The notes under the pieces were generated by a model that saw only the letters and a list, made by a program, of their open reading frames with translations, made no database searches and had not been told where the DNA came from. From Saururus chinensis (taxonomy: Eukaryota; Streptophyta; Magnoliopsida; Piperales; Saururaceae), in assembly GCA_035235625.1 (NCBI GenBank), contig CP141145.1, positions 21,206,563 to 21,270,562 of the forward strand: DNA of 64,000 nt, read 5' to 3'. Shown here in pieces: positions 50,472 to 62,584 of the stretch (position 1 is its first letter; each line of letters begins with the position of its first letter). The position numbers and the translations under genes were made by a program.

Positions 50472-50766
50472 TTCATGCTTGCCCATGTTGTTTCTCTAGT
50501 TCTTACTGTGACAAGTCAAAAAATGAGGGGTAACAAGTAGAATGTCGACTGATTTTGTTCTGTAACTAGCTTTCATAACCATCAGTAAAAGCTCCCTACA
50601 TATATGAAGTCATTGGGCCTGATGGAGCAGTACTTGAAATTTCGGGGCTTGCAGAAACCAAGATTGGAGAAATAGATAGAACTAAGAAAGAAAGGTCCAT
50701 CGATTTTTATTTTATTTTTACTACATAAATAACTTAACTAACACTTAATAGATTGAGAGCACAATT

Positions 50767-51153
50767 AACCAGAATAGGGATGTCACTTAGGTCGGATATA
50801 TGATAAAATTTGACTCGACCTAGGTTAGGTTTGAGTTTTAAAATTCAACCCGATTAGCTATTTTGGTTGAATTCAAGTTTACCAATTCTTAAATAGTATC
50901 AATTTCGAGTTTTTGCAAAATCCAACCTAAATAAGATTATGAATATAATTTTTTTATATTTAAATAAAATTATAAATATAATTTTTTTATATTTATTTTG
51001 TATTATAATAAAATCTAACTTAATTTGACCTTAATGAGTTGGGTTTAAATTTTTAAGTTTTTAAATTCAATCAGAGCAAGAGTTTACTATTTTTTAAATG
51101 ATATCGGATTCGGCTTTAGCAAAACCTGACTGAGTGACATCCCTAAACGAGAA
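50767..51153. mobile_element. Small hAT element downstream of SDR-B with recognisable empty site in copy 1
   Basis: The element 50775-51145 (371 bp) has perfect 13-bp inverted ends TAGGGATGTCACT and 8-bp flanks AACCAGAA / AACGAGAA. Copy 1 at about 32408-32425 reads caaccagaagagtcaag without it, showing the pre-insertion site. Noncoding interior with ggttaggtttgag-type motifs. Confidence 0.88.
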
Positions 51154-51410
51154 GTCTCAAGAGCGAGACATTTACAATGAAAGGTGGTGGCTTATGGAAC
51201 CAATAACAAGAATATTGGTGAAGAGTATAATTAGCTTTGACCATAATTAAGGAAAGGAGAAGGAATAAGAAAGAATTATCAAAATATCGGAAAATGTCAT
51301 TTTGACCTCATACATTTCCATAAAGTACATGGGAAATCACTCTACAACAATGAGCCACAGCTTAGAGTCTCAGCAGTACAGCTAACAGACTATCTTGCTT
51401 TGTAACACGA

Positions 51411-53704
51411 TTAAAGGGAGGAATAAATGGGAACACCAGGTAGAGTAGCGCCAGCGTCAACAATGAAGATGTTGCCTGTAACGTATTCAGATGAGTCGTG
51501 AATGAGATACCGGACAAGAGATGTCAATGCTGGGTCCGATGTGCCGAACGTTCTTAAAGGCACAGTTCTCTCGACAACTTTGTTGAGCCAATCTTTCTGC
51601 ATTAGTTTTTCAGTTATCTCGGATCTAAATATCCCAGGAGCTATTGAGTTGATTCTGATCTTGTTCACACCCAACTCCAATGCCATGGCCTAGCAAAAAC
51701 GACACCTCCTTTGATCATAAAGCCAGAAATGCTATAGCTAAAAAAAAAATTGAAGTAAACTCAATCAAATCATATTTTGTTTTTTGGGCTAACACGGGGT
51801 TACCCAAATCCTTAGGACCTGGGTAAAAGGGGCAGGTGCCTGGATAGTATCCCTGCCAGTGGCCTACCGAGTTATGAACAAACTTAGGCCCTCCTCTTCC
51901 TGAGGCTTGGTTTTGGCCATCCCATTCTAATCATGCATTATATTCCTTTTATAGTGTGAAAAACTGCTTCTTAAGGACAAACAGCTTGATAAAGAAATCT
52001 AACCCTTGTGAGAGCGTTTACGCCTGTCTTAGAAGCGATATAGGCAACAGCTCCAGGTAATTGCCCACGGTGAAGCCCTGTTATGGATGAAATGTTGATT
52101 ACCGACCCTTTTATATTTGCATCACGCATCCGACTGCAGACAGACTTGGATACTAACCAAGATCCTGTTAGATTGGTTTTGAGAACATCAAGCCATTCTT
52201 CTTCAGGTAAATCAAGTGGAGAATGCACTTTGCCTGGTACATAATCGCAGATTGAAGTCAGTTCCCCATGTTTTAAATGGGAGCCAAAAACAGAAGAAAT
52301 TGCAGGGCGAATAATTGACCAAGGACTGCTTCTCCGTATCATTGGAAGATAGAAACAGAGACTAAACATTCAAATAACAGCTTCACATGAATATTATTTA
52401 CACGTTTACATGTCTTAGTGGTCCCTGATATCATCTTTACTTCGATTAATTGCTTTGTCTGATCTAGGTATGTAATTAGGCAATTGTCAATTATCAAAAG
52501 TAATTTGAGAGATACTCAGGTAGTCAGCTGGCTTTGCTTTTTTAGTGTTGAAAACAGACTTCAAAGCAAATATTATGTTTAGCTTGTTAGGCCTAGCCCA
52601 AACGGGTACTGGCCAAATTTGATTATATAAACTTTGTACAAAAATCTTCCCACAATCTTTGTACGCTATTTAGGCTTTTTTTAGTAACCTAGTCAATATT
52701 TAATTATGATTAAATTGACTGTGGTAATGTGGATTTTAACTCTTCTAATTAGTCTTCTTCCTCTTTCTGGTTCTTATTCCACAGCACCTCCTGGTCCTGC
52801 GGCCAAAAACGGGTCTGCTAACGGAGCCCGATGACAAAAACTGGCCATAATCTGAGCTCCGTGGCCAACAACTAGCTGCCAGAAGAGCTCGCGGCCAGTC
52901 GCAATCTGCTCTGCGGCTAGAAACAGGCCGCCGGTAGAGCTCAGTGGCCACCGCGAGCAAAGCTCTGCAGCCGCCGTGAGCAGAGCTCTGCTGCCAGTTT
53001 TTTGGCCAAAGAGTAGTCGCTGCTCGCGGCCAGTGAGCAGAGCTTGGCGCCCAATAACCTGGCCATGGAGCTCTAATCTGGTCGCGAGCAGAGAGCTCCG
53101 TGGCCAGCTAGCAGCTAGGCTCGCCTGTGGTTCCGGTATAATCTAAAAGAAGAAAAAGAGGAAGGGAAAGTGGGGGACTCAGGAAAAACACCAAGGTCTA
53201 ATAGCGACGTTCTATATGTTACTACGGTAAAGTTGAAAGAAGCCAAAATGCGACCAACCTACCTCGAATCCCCGCATTGTTAACCAAGGCATCGATCCTA
53301 CCGAAAGCAGCCCAAGCCTTGTGCACCGAGGCATCAATGGCAGCTCCCTCCGCAGTCACGTCAAGATTAATCATGCGAACGGTAGCTATCTTGGCCCCGG
53401 AAATTTTCGTCCCGGGCGAAGACGAAGACGAAGACAAAGACAAAGACAAAGATGGAGAAGAAGAAGAAGAAGAAGAAGAAGAAGAAGAAGAAGAAGAAGA
53501 AGAAGAAGAAACATGTAGACGTTCAATTTCCTCGCATAAAGACTTGAGGCGGTCGGTCCTCCGAGCCGCGGCTACGATCCTGCAACCTGCCTTGGCGAGA
53601 TCCAAGCAGAGTTCTCGCCCAATGCCGGAAGAAGCTCCTGTCACCATCACAACCTTCCCCTCTAGACTCTTCCACGGTCGTTGCATGTGATCACCATCCC
53701 CCAT
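51411..53704 (-). CDS. Classical short-chain dehydrogenase/reductase, SDR-B (316 aa, 3 exons)
   Basis: Minus-strand exons 53704-53263, 52233-52004 and 51689-51411 join in phase (951 nt). It starts [17 protein letters not shown] and carries the TGASSGIG site (about 22-29), NNAG, NISSITG and YIASK, so the catalytic set is intact. The closest relative is SDR-A, with exons 2 and 3 of identical length (230 and 279 nt). It differs by a 28-residue longer first exon caused by a serine run (about 18 Ser from residue 66, then Ser/Leu-rich to about 100). The run lies after the second strand-helix of the Rossmann fold, in the region of cofactor and LDV strand spacing, so it probably forms a surface loop. 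Predicted NAD(P)(H) oxidoreductase; substrate unknown. No targeting signal seen. Confidence 0.9.
52790..53130. repeat. GC-rich repetitive segment in SDR-B intron 1
   Basis: Repeated gagctc, gcagagctc and ggccag modules (for example gagctccgtggcca at about 52856 and again near 53094) occur in an otherwise AT-rich intron. SDR-A lacks the segment. Origin unknown; perhaps a transposon piece like the GC-rich LTR array at 48.4-49.6 kb, but no direct match was established. Confidence 0.5.
53456..53511. repeat. (GAA)n microsatellite inside SDR-B coding exon
   Basis: About 18 perfect GAA units on the plus strand equal TCT serine codons on the minus coding strand. More degenerate GAC/AAA repeats follow on the upstream side (53425-53455), encoding the Ser/Leu stretch. 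Confidence 0.96.
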
Positions 53705-54859
53705 GACTCCCCCACCTCAATGCTCCCCCTGTCTCTCTGTTTCTTTATCTCGGAGGAAAAGGAAGGCACCGAAATTTGGATGTGAAGAGCGCGAAGAAGA
53801 TGATGATTTAATAACGAGGCAACGCAGCACTTGGGCCGTAAATAATAAATGGGCAAGCAGTTTATCGCCCCATGTTTTAGCCGGCCCACCCGGCTATACA
53901 CATACCGCATATATCCACAGACACTGTTAAAACCAGGTGTGAGATACTTCCCACCTCCATCTGTATCAATGATAGTCGGCTTGTTGGTAGGCTGACACTC
54001 ATGCCACTGTCATCACAGTCACTTGTACTTTTCGTTTTTGCCACACCACTCTCTTCCCTGTTTTTTTCCACCCTAAAACTCTTTTGTGATGGTGAAGACG
54101 ACTCCATCTGGGGCTGGTCTTCATTGGCTGGATCTGGAGAAGCCATAGATGGGCTTGATTAGCCAGTGGTTTGTCATATGCTAACTGGGATGTGAGTACG
54201 ACTCTATGAGTTTAATTCTTGTTGGCTAACGCCCACCGGTTGATGTTGCATAGCTTACCGTAGAGACGTAGACAATTGTAAGTGTGTGTAGCTGTTCTTT
54301 TGCTCTACCCTGTCAAGAGAGATTATATTACATTTCGGCTTTTGTAAAGTTTTACGTATCAAATAGTATCTAAAATAGTTTTTTTATCGACAATAAAATT
54401 ATCTAATATACGCTCAAATTTGACTTGGACGTGATTCTAAGTTCAAGACCGAGCCGAAGAGACGATTAATTTACTATGTCTGATGGTAATTTGCCAGACG
54501 CACTTAATAATTTATTTCGTGCGTTTGGTGTGTTCTTTGACCCAAAACTAGCTTTTCCACTAAAAGAAAGAACTCGTTAATGTACGCAACTCAGCTGGGA
54601 CCACAAGTATAATATGATGTGAAATCGACTCTGAAGGCTCCTCACATGAAATTGGTAAGAGCTTCCTAAGCAGTTTGCCACCCTATGTTTTAGCCAGCCC
54701 ACCCGGCTACCCTCATATATTCAGTGACTTTGCTAATGCTAAGAGGGGTGGGCTGACTGAAATAATAAGAGGGAGACTTCTGACCCATAATAAAAACGTG
54801 ATATTTGGGTCAATGATAGTTGACCTTATGTGCAAATGGAAGCCTAATACTTTTAGCAT

Positions 54860-56515
54860 TATCACTATAAAAATAATTATTAGTGATAGTTTTAAGCATC
54901 TCTAATAGTTTATAAGTGTTGCAAACAATATCATCGACACTATTTATTAGAGACGCATATGAAAAATATCTCTAGTAGTAATGCTTTTAACAATGTTTTT
55001 ATTTGTGTTGCTAATATAATTTTTTTACAACACTTTATAAAGCATCGGAGAGTATAAACAAAATAAAAACACCTTAGCAACACTTTTAAAAGCATTGCGA
55101 ATAACAAAAAAATAAAAAATAAAACCGGGAGGGTGATGGGTTCTGGTTCCCCTCCTCCGACAGTGGCAGGGGGAGTTGGGGAGAGGGGGAGGGCAGGCAG
55201 AAGGGGCTCAAGCCGGAGGAGCCGGATCCCCTCCTCAGCCGACTTAAGGAAGGGGATGAGGGAAGTTGGGGGAAGGGTATGCAGAGGGGAACTAGACGCC
55301 AGATCTACCTCCACCTCTGATGCTGGAGTGTGCAAGGGGGAGGGGAACATAGGAAAGAGGGAGAGGATTAGCGGGGAAGGTGGCATCCGAAAAGGGAAGA
55401 GGGGTCGTGCGTCAGAGGGTGACTGGACGGGGCTGGATAGGGGGAAGCCGGCGGAGAGCGGAGTTGAGGGATGAAGGGGGAGGAGGGTTATAAAAGTGTG
55501 GGTGAAATTTCGTGACTTTTACGATGCTTCATTAGAAGCGTCGCAAAAGGATATATATTTGCTACTCTCCAAATGAAGCATCATAAATAAAGCCTGAATT
55601 TTATGCTAAGCGTTGCCAAAGGATAAATATTTGCAACACTTAAGCGTCTAATGAAGTGTTGCAAATAAAGTCTAACTTGTTGTGACACTTCCTTAGAAGC
55701 ATTAGAAAAAAGATGCCTATTTGTGACGCTTCTAAGGAAGCATCGCAAATAAAGACTGAATTTCGGGCAGAAGCATCGCAAAAGGATATATTTTTGTGAT
55801 ACTTCTCATGAAACGTCACAAATCAACCTGAATTTTGTGTCGGCGAAATTTTGTTCCTTTCACAATTGTAAGAATTGTCGCAAAAGGATATATTTGTGAT
55901 GATTCTAATGAAGTGTCGTAAACAAATCTTGATGATGTAATAAGACTCCTATGTCACAAATAAAGCCTGAATTTTGCACGGTGAAATTTTGCACCTTCTG
56001 CGAAGCTTCATCAAAAGTGTTGTAAAAGGATATATATTTGCGACAGTTCTAATGAAGCATCACAAATAAAGCCTGACTTCTTGCAGTGCTTCGTCAGAAG
56101 CATAGCAAAAAGACTCCTATTTGTGACCCTTCTCATGAAGTGCCACAAATACAATTTTTTTCTAAACTTGTATTATATTACCTCTCTTTTTTCTCTCTCC
56201 CCTCTCTCTGCTCTCTCTCCTCTATCTCCTCTCACTCTCTTCTCTCACCCATCTCTCTCTCTCTCTCTCTCTCCCTCTCTCCTCTCTCTTCTCTTCTCTC
56301 CCTCTTCTTTGTCTCTTCTTTCTCTCCTCCCTCTCTCTCTCCTACCCTCTCTTTGTACTCTCTCTTCTCTCATCTCTCATCTCTCTCTCTCTCTCTTATT
56401 TTTTTCATATTTCCTTATAGATATTATATATTATTTTAAAATAAAAAAATTAAAGCATTTACAATGCATGTAGTTATGCGTCGTAAATACATGTGTATTT
56501 GTGACACATGTGCCA
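54860..56515. mobile_element. CACTA-like nonautonomous element
   Basis: The left end starts CACTATAAAAATAATTATTA at about 54862. The interior is packed with short direct and inverted subterminal motifs such as gaagc(a/g)tcgcaaataaa and tttgtgacgcttctaa, especially at 55480-56160, as in En/Spm elements. The right TIR was not found. A 55130-55480 GC-rich core and a CT-rich tract at 56180-56400 are included. Its limits fit the interruption of the duplicated flank. Confidence 0.55.
56180..56400. repeat. CT-rich low-complexity tract
   Basis: About 220 bases of (CT)n/(CTC)n. With the following AT-rich stretch ending acatgtg, it resembles, in reverse, the right half of the foldback element at 26340-26620. 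It may therefore be a fragment of that family. Confidence 0.7.
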
Positions 56516-56781
56516 CAAATGCTAACACTCATGACACTATCATCACACTCAATTTCACTTTCATTTCTGCCACACCACTCTCTTCCTTCTATTTTTTTAC
56601 CACCCCTTAACCCTTTTGTGATGGTGGAGACGACTCAATTTGGGGTTGGTGTTCATTGGTTGGAATTTGAGAAGCTATAAGTGGGCTTGATTTAGCTACT
56701 AATTGTATATAATTGTACATTGTAGACAACATTAATTTTATTATTTAAATTATGTAATATATTATTTAGTATATAATAAAT

Positions 56782-59700
56782 TATAACGCTAGAGATTTTT
56801 CATACATTTTCCTTAAAATTCACAGAAAATTTTACAATATAACGTTTGTAAATCAGAGGAAAAATGATAAAATCAAAACCTGATAAAATAGTTTATAATT
56901 TAAAACACTAAACATCCATTTTCCATCTAAATATTTTCATCATATGGTCAAACATCGTACGGCCAAAGCAAATATCATCACGCGCTACTCAAAAATACAT
57001 GTACGAATAAATTGCTATGATCATAGACTTTAAATACAAATCTCTCCCAGGCATCCCTGAGTGCAAGTCCCATAACAGTCCACAGACTAATCCAAATAAA
57101 AGTCCAGAAAATATAAACACTTGTTTTCTCATCTCACCCAATACAACAGATCGTGGCACAAATAAACTCGTAGTAAGTCAAGCATATACCTGAGTCAATG
57201 GAAATCAATCCATCTTGGAAGCGAGCATCCATCTCCAGGAGCTCTCCGCATAACCTACAAAACCTCTCGTACAACGGGGCTAAAAAGTAGGGTGATGAGT
57301 ATTTTCATACTTAGTAGGAAAATACCCAGTAGGGAAAACCAAAACAGTGAACTCACAAATTTCATAAATACATGCGCTCATACAACTCAAACATGAAGTA
57401 GATAGGCAAATCAATATCATGCTCATACACATACAATCATACCAAATGCACCATCCTGCCAATGTCATACCAAATGCACCATCGTGCCAAAGTCATGCCA
57501 TCAAATTAAACTTACACAAACCCCCTTATTCAGGGTCTTACAAACTTACTAGTACCATCGTATGCATACTCATACAACATACGCATACTTGTACGACCTT
57601 ACTTATACAATCATATTCGTATGACCTTACTCGTATAGCTTACACAAAATCACACTTATTGCCTTACTCAGAAACATACTCTTACAATTGTACTCATACT
57701 CTTACAGTCGTGCTCATACTCATACTCTTATAGTCGTACTCACACTCATACAGTCGTACTCATACACATAATCGTACATATATCAACGACCACTGAAGCT
57801 CATTACAACTAATAGGCTCTAGCATCGAAATAAAAAAAAATGCTACTGGGGCAACACCTTAACCTCCGGGGAGTGACTAGACGCCATGGACTTTTCTGAA
57901 GGTAAGGCACACCAATGCTCATGGGGCACTGGATCAAACAGGTAAGAGTAGATCCATGATACTACTTACCTGAAAGCGCAAACATAAACACCCACACATA
58001 AGGGGTCATACAATGGCCCACCATAATGGGTCTTATAGTGCCATAGAATCGCCCACCGTAATGGGTCTTATAGTGACAGAGAATTGCCCACCATAATGGG
58101 TCTTATAGTGCCAGAGAATTGCCTACCATAATGGGTCTTATAGTGCCATGCCACTCTTGGGCAGCAAACATACAGTGCCACTTGGGCAGAAACATACAAT
58201 GCCACTCTTGGGCAGAAACATACAACGCTCTCAACAGAGCATCAAACGTCTGGGCTTATACAGCACACAGACCAAATCGAAAACATACTTCACTCTCAAC
58301 AGAGCATCAGAAGTCTAGGCTTCATATAGCACATAGACAAAGTCAGAAACGTACATCGCTCTCAATAGAGCATCAAACGTCTAAGCTTATACAAAACGCA
58401 GACCAAATCGGAAACATATGTCACTCTCAACAGAGCATCAGATGTCCGGTGCTCTATACAGCACACAGATAACATCCCGCAGGATAAACACCATGGCAAG
58501 ACATGAGAAATGCTCGGCCGACTCATTAGCGGCCAGCTCAAACACGGAACTTAATCCGTCGAACCCTCAGGTCTCAAACTCACAATGCTATCATTAGTTG
58601 TGCTTATAATTCAAGTTTGAATTAAGTAAATTATGCGGTACAATTATGCCACACAAACTCATAGTCCTCGACTGATCAAACTGAAGCTGAGCCTGATCTG
58701 AAACCCTAGTTCGTTAGGGCAGTAGACTTCACTTAACCTGTCCATCTTACAACATGATCATAACGCATTGTACACCAAAATCCTTATGGTCTTACATACT
58801 TCGCCATCCACCTTATGGCCAAATCATCTTACACTGACCTCATCAAATGAAGCTCCTTAGAGTCAACCCAGTTGTCACCCTCTTACTTATATCTCACTTA
58901 TTATGCTTACTTTTCACTTCATAATCTGTATGTTATGCTTGTATAATTATTTATGTACACTCTTACTGTCTGACAATCGCCCAACATACAAACCAACCCA
59001 AACCAATCCATTCTAATCCTTGCCCATCATACTCATATCCTCTGTCATCTGTCATACGTTTACACATCCATATCCAATCCAGACAAAACCTCTGTCACCT
59101 CTTATTGTCCGTCGCCCATACCTCTGCCCACATACACTTACACATTTCCATATCATAGGCAATTAGTCATCATACATACGTATGTCTCACACATACATAT
59201 ACAGTCATACATATATAGCTTACAAACATGCTCACTAGTCATCACTAGCGCATGCATACACATTTATACATACGTCAAACATACATGCTAGCCATCACTA
59301 GCACATGCATTCATACGTCAAACATACACACTAGCCATCACTAGCACATGCATAATCCAAACATGCTTCAAATATGAACGCTAGCCATCACTAGCACATG
59401 CATACATACGTCAAACATACATGCTAGCCATCATTAACACATGCATAATCCATACATACTCCAAACATGTACACTAGCCATCACTAGCACATGCATACAT
59501 CCAACGTACTTACAGCCAACATGCATGTCATATGCATTTCAACATACCATATAATCATGCTTACATGCACATCATGTAATCGGATCGTTACTTAACATCC
59601 AAGCATAGAATCATACAATCCTAGCATATTGCTACTCATTCAAAGCATGCTATCATGAAATTACGAGTTCAAAGCTCCCCTACCTCGTAATCATGACATT

Positions 59701-60900
59701 TGATGGCGAGCACTCCACGGTGGCAGCGTCGGCAGTGGAGTTGGCAGTCAAAACCATTGCATGGCTGAGAGAGCTGCTGTCTCGAGGATTTTAGAAAGTG
59801 CCGGAAACAATCACGACCAAATAGGGTGTCAGAAGTCAATGCGGCAAAACCCGCGATCCACGGCGGCACACTAGGGCAGCTGGGAGAAATATCGTGCCAA
59901 CATATGTGGCGGTGTTACCAGAAGTCGAGGGTATACTCACTGAAGATCGGCCAGTGGCTAAGACGTACTCATCCGGCCATAAGACGTCGAAATCGGTCGT
60001 GGACAGCACCCAACTGTGATGGTTTCACATCAACAAAGGCCCACATAAGGGCGGAGAGCGTGGGGCAACGCTTGAGGACAAAGGAGAGGTGGAGGAGGGC
60101 TATGTGTCAACTCCACTCGGTGGCAAAGCCAACTGATGGTTAGGCGGCGCCTAAACCTAAAAGCACACGCGTGGCCACATGCACACGCGACCCAAACGGG
60201 TGGGGGAGAAGGCTGAATGGGGGTGAACCAAGGCCCACAAAAGGCCAATAGGGCTAAGGCCCTAGTTGTGGCCAATCAAAGTGGCGACATCACCGATCGC
60301 CACCCACAACCAATACCCATGGTGCGGGCGGCTGTGCATCTCGCACGGTATAGAGCAATGACAAGTGGCCCATTCCGAGAGGAAGAAGAATCGGGCCAAG
60401 TGGGGCTGACCCTCACTGTTGCCAAGCCCATAATGCCAAATGACCCATAACTAGCCAATGGCAACGACCCGAGACGCACCCAAAGCGTCTAATCGGGAGG
60501 AGCAAGGCAATAGGGGCGAGGTGGGGTTGGAAACAACAAACCCCTACTGACACCGGGTCGAGGTAGGCTGGATGGAGTCCTACCGGTGGCCGGACGATGG
60601 CCAAAAACACACCGGCGTCCAAAAAATCCCATGGACAGTGAGATGGAAATAGAAACAAAACCCGACCAAAGTGGCGGTAGCTCACAACGGAGCGAAGAAA
60701 GCATGGCAGCGGCTCTAGCTAGCGCCTATGGGTTCATAGCGGCCAACTAAACATAAGTCTGGTTGAGAGCGGCCGCAAACGATGTCAAAATCATACACCC
60801 ACAGTTCAAAAACAGGATTGAAGGACAGAAAAACCCAAAGAAAAGTTCGGTACCTCATGGAGGAGTGAAGAGGCTGTGGTAGCAGTCATAGCCAGTACCT
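56782..60900 (-). repeat. Second, diverged copy of the large LTR family, truncated
   Basis: It starts TATAACGCTAGAGATTTTTC, aligning with TGTAACGCCCGAGATTTTTT at 44961, and follows the same order of landmarks: ccaggagctctcc (57235), aacctccggggagtgactag (57862), cgctctcaacagagcatca (58230), ctagccatcactagc (59240), ctcccctacctcgtaatcat (59675) and gggcccacataagggcgg-like (60040). The terminal ACGTTACA is missing; it runs into gypsy gag near 60900. Copy 1 and copy 2 have different expansions of the internal repeats. Confidence 0.75.
59220..59490. repeat. Tandem repeats gctagccatcactagcacat in the LTR
   Basis: Six to seven degenerate units of about 38-50 bases containing gccatcactagc(a/g)catgca and catacgtcaaacatac. 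The 47 kb copy has only about two or three units (47230-47310). Confidence 0.85.
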
Positions 60901-61291
60901 AGGGACTCATGGTGGTGTGGCAAAGCCAAGGGATGTCCACTTGGCCATGGAACCTCTGACGCTCCATCGATAACCACCACCTCTGAGCCTCGCCCTCGAA
61001 CGTGAAGACTGCAAGTCTAGTCTTCTCCTCGTCCGAGCAACGTTGAGCTTTGAAAATCTTCTCCATATGAAGCCTCCAATTATCCGCCACAGACGTATCT
61101 AATCCACCCTTGAAGCTAGGGGGATTAAGCTTCTTGAATCCCTCGAGCGAGAGAGACTCAGAGCCACTACCACTCATGTGCTTCGCCTGGACCACCTGTG
61201 TCAACCCCTCAATGGCGGTCAACACATCGTCCACCCTTGGGTCACGAGCACCGCGATGATTATTAGCTCCTGCATGATTAGGACCAGCCAT
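60899..61291 (-). pseudogene. 5' part of gypsy gag
   Basis: The frame starts MAGPNHAGANNHRG at 61291 and contains FKKLNPPSFKGGLDTSVAD and FEGEAQRWWLSMERQ, the core of the Retrotrans_gag domain. After about residue 118 the gag similarity ends and the frame reaches a stop at 60899, where DNA of the adjacent LTR-like sequence takes over. Zinc knuckle and pol are missing, so the element is broken here. Confidence 0.8.
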
Positions 61292-61423
61292 CTACACAAC
61301 GACCAGACGTTAATCATACAGCCTAACAACCCGAAAGCACACAGCCAAATAAGCAGAAAACACACAAGCAAGCAAGCAAGCAAGACTTGTCACACAAACC
61401 CTATTTACTCTTGGACAAAGATG

Positions 61424-61436
61424 TGCTCCGATATCA
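61424..61436 (-). other. Primer-binding site of the gypsy element
   Basis: On the minus strand TGATATCGGAGCA lies seven bases after the LTR end (GGCGTGACA, ending 61444). It resembles the initiator-tRNA-Met complement TGGTATCAGAGCA with two changes. It fixes the element as 5' LTR to gag on the minus strand. Confidence 0.7.
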
Positions 61437-62099
61437 AAAACTTTGTCACGCCCCGACGATGCCCGACCTGAGCCGAACCCGGTCCAGGGGCCGGTCAAGC
61501 TCGCAGGGGCGACGAAGGGAAAATTTGGAAACGATCTAGCGGAAGACTTAACCCTAACCATGGGCGATTAACAGAATTACAGAGTACGCACAATCCTTCG
61601 AGTAAGAGTAAATAAGAAGAAAGGAAAGAAAGTTGCTTAACACAAAGTAAACAACTAATCTCAAACCCACATGCTTAGTTAGCTATAGCCCACACTGGCT
61701 CAAAATAAGTCTTAAGCAAACACAACTGCAAAATGTGACATAAATCCAAAACAAAGAACCGTACATAAAGGTTCTAAACATAAAGCATAAAACCAAAGGA
61801 AAATGAGTCACACAACGATCTCCATGATCACATCCAAGTCATCTCTGACCTTTCCTTGAAGAGGAGATCCTGTCCGTCTGCGTGTCGCACCACGCAGCCC
61901 CAAAACAAAACACAAGAAAGAGGGGTGAGTTTAAACAAACTCAGCAATGGTTTTTAATATCACTATCAACATCGAAAATACGATAGTATAGCAATATAAT
62001 CATTCATATCAAAGATTGGCAAGGTGCATCATTTTCTAACCACACATACACATCACCTAAAAACTGCATCATAGTGCATAATCCACATAATGTCATTCA

Positions 62100-62450
62100 C
62101 ATCATAACACCTTGCATGAAATGTATCTCTAACATACATATTCCATCATGCTTCATATCATAATCAACCTGCATGAATGTATCTCTAACATACATATTCC
62201 ATCATGCCTCATATCATAATCAACCTGCATGAATGTATCTCTAACATACATATTCCATCATGCTTCATATCATAATCAACCTACATGAATGTATCTCTAA
62301 CACACATATTCCCTCATGCATCATATCAAAATCAACCTGCATGAATGTATCTCTAACATACATGTTCCATCATGCATCATATCAAAATCAACCTGCATGA
62401 ATGTATCTCTAACATACATATTCCATCATGCATCATATCATTCTCATTCA
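62100..62450. repeat. Tandem array of about 58-bp units in the gypsy LTR
   Basis: Six units of the form aacctgcatgaatgtatctc + taacatacatattccatcat + gcatcatatcaaaatc. The solo LTR copy has two or three diverged units at 17700-17860. Not a CRISPR: units are contiguous with no unique spacers. Confidence 0.92.
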
Positions 62451-62584
62451 CCATGCATGTATAAGTGTCACATACACACACTAGTCCATCATGCAAGTCC
62501 ACACACATAGAGAATAAACTTGCTCTTCAGGACTGGAGCCCTTGAGCAAACACTTATCAAATAGACATGCTCTTCAAGGTCAAA

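Larger units (their letters stand above)
50690..54665. repeat. Duplicated block, copy 2 (contains SDR-B)
   Basis: Partner of 32330-39920 in the same orientation. Differences: a 371-bp hAT insertion at 50775-51145, a GC-rich 350-400 bp segment in intron 1 (about 52790-53130), and no Tourist, Stowaway or 38 kb insertions. Intron 1 is about 1.0 kb against 3.4 kb in copy 1. Confidence 0.85.
53853..56780. repeat. Tandem duplication of SDR-B upstream DNA, second unit split by a CACTA-like element
   Basis: 53855-54170 (gcagtttatcgccccatgtt ... gatgggcttgatt) recurs as 54665-54855 plus 56515-56700. Shared text includes atgttttagcc(a/g)gcccacccggct, ctgacactcatg(c/a)cact and ttttgtgatggtgaagacg. The second unit is interrupted between about 54860 and 56515. 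Confidence 0.7.

Noticed and set aside
53277..53690. Plus-strand Glu-rich frame of 137 codons
   Set aside because: It is antisense of SDR-B exon 1, with the GAA repeat giving poly-Glu.
54940..55386. 148-codon minus-strand frame rich in Pro/Ser/Leu
   Set aside because: It lies in the GC-rich core of the CACTA-like element, with no recognisable domain and no matching exons.
56081..56473. Ser/Leu-rich frames of 117 and 130 codons
   Set aside because: They come from the CT-rich low-complexity tract at 56180-56400.
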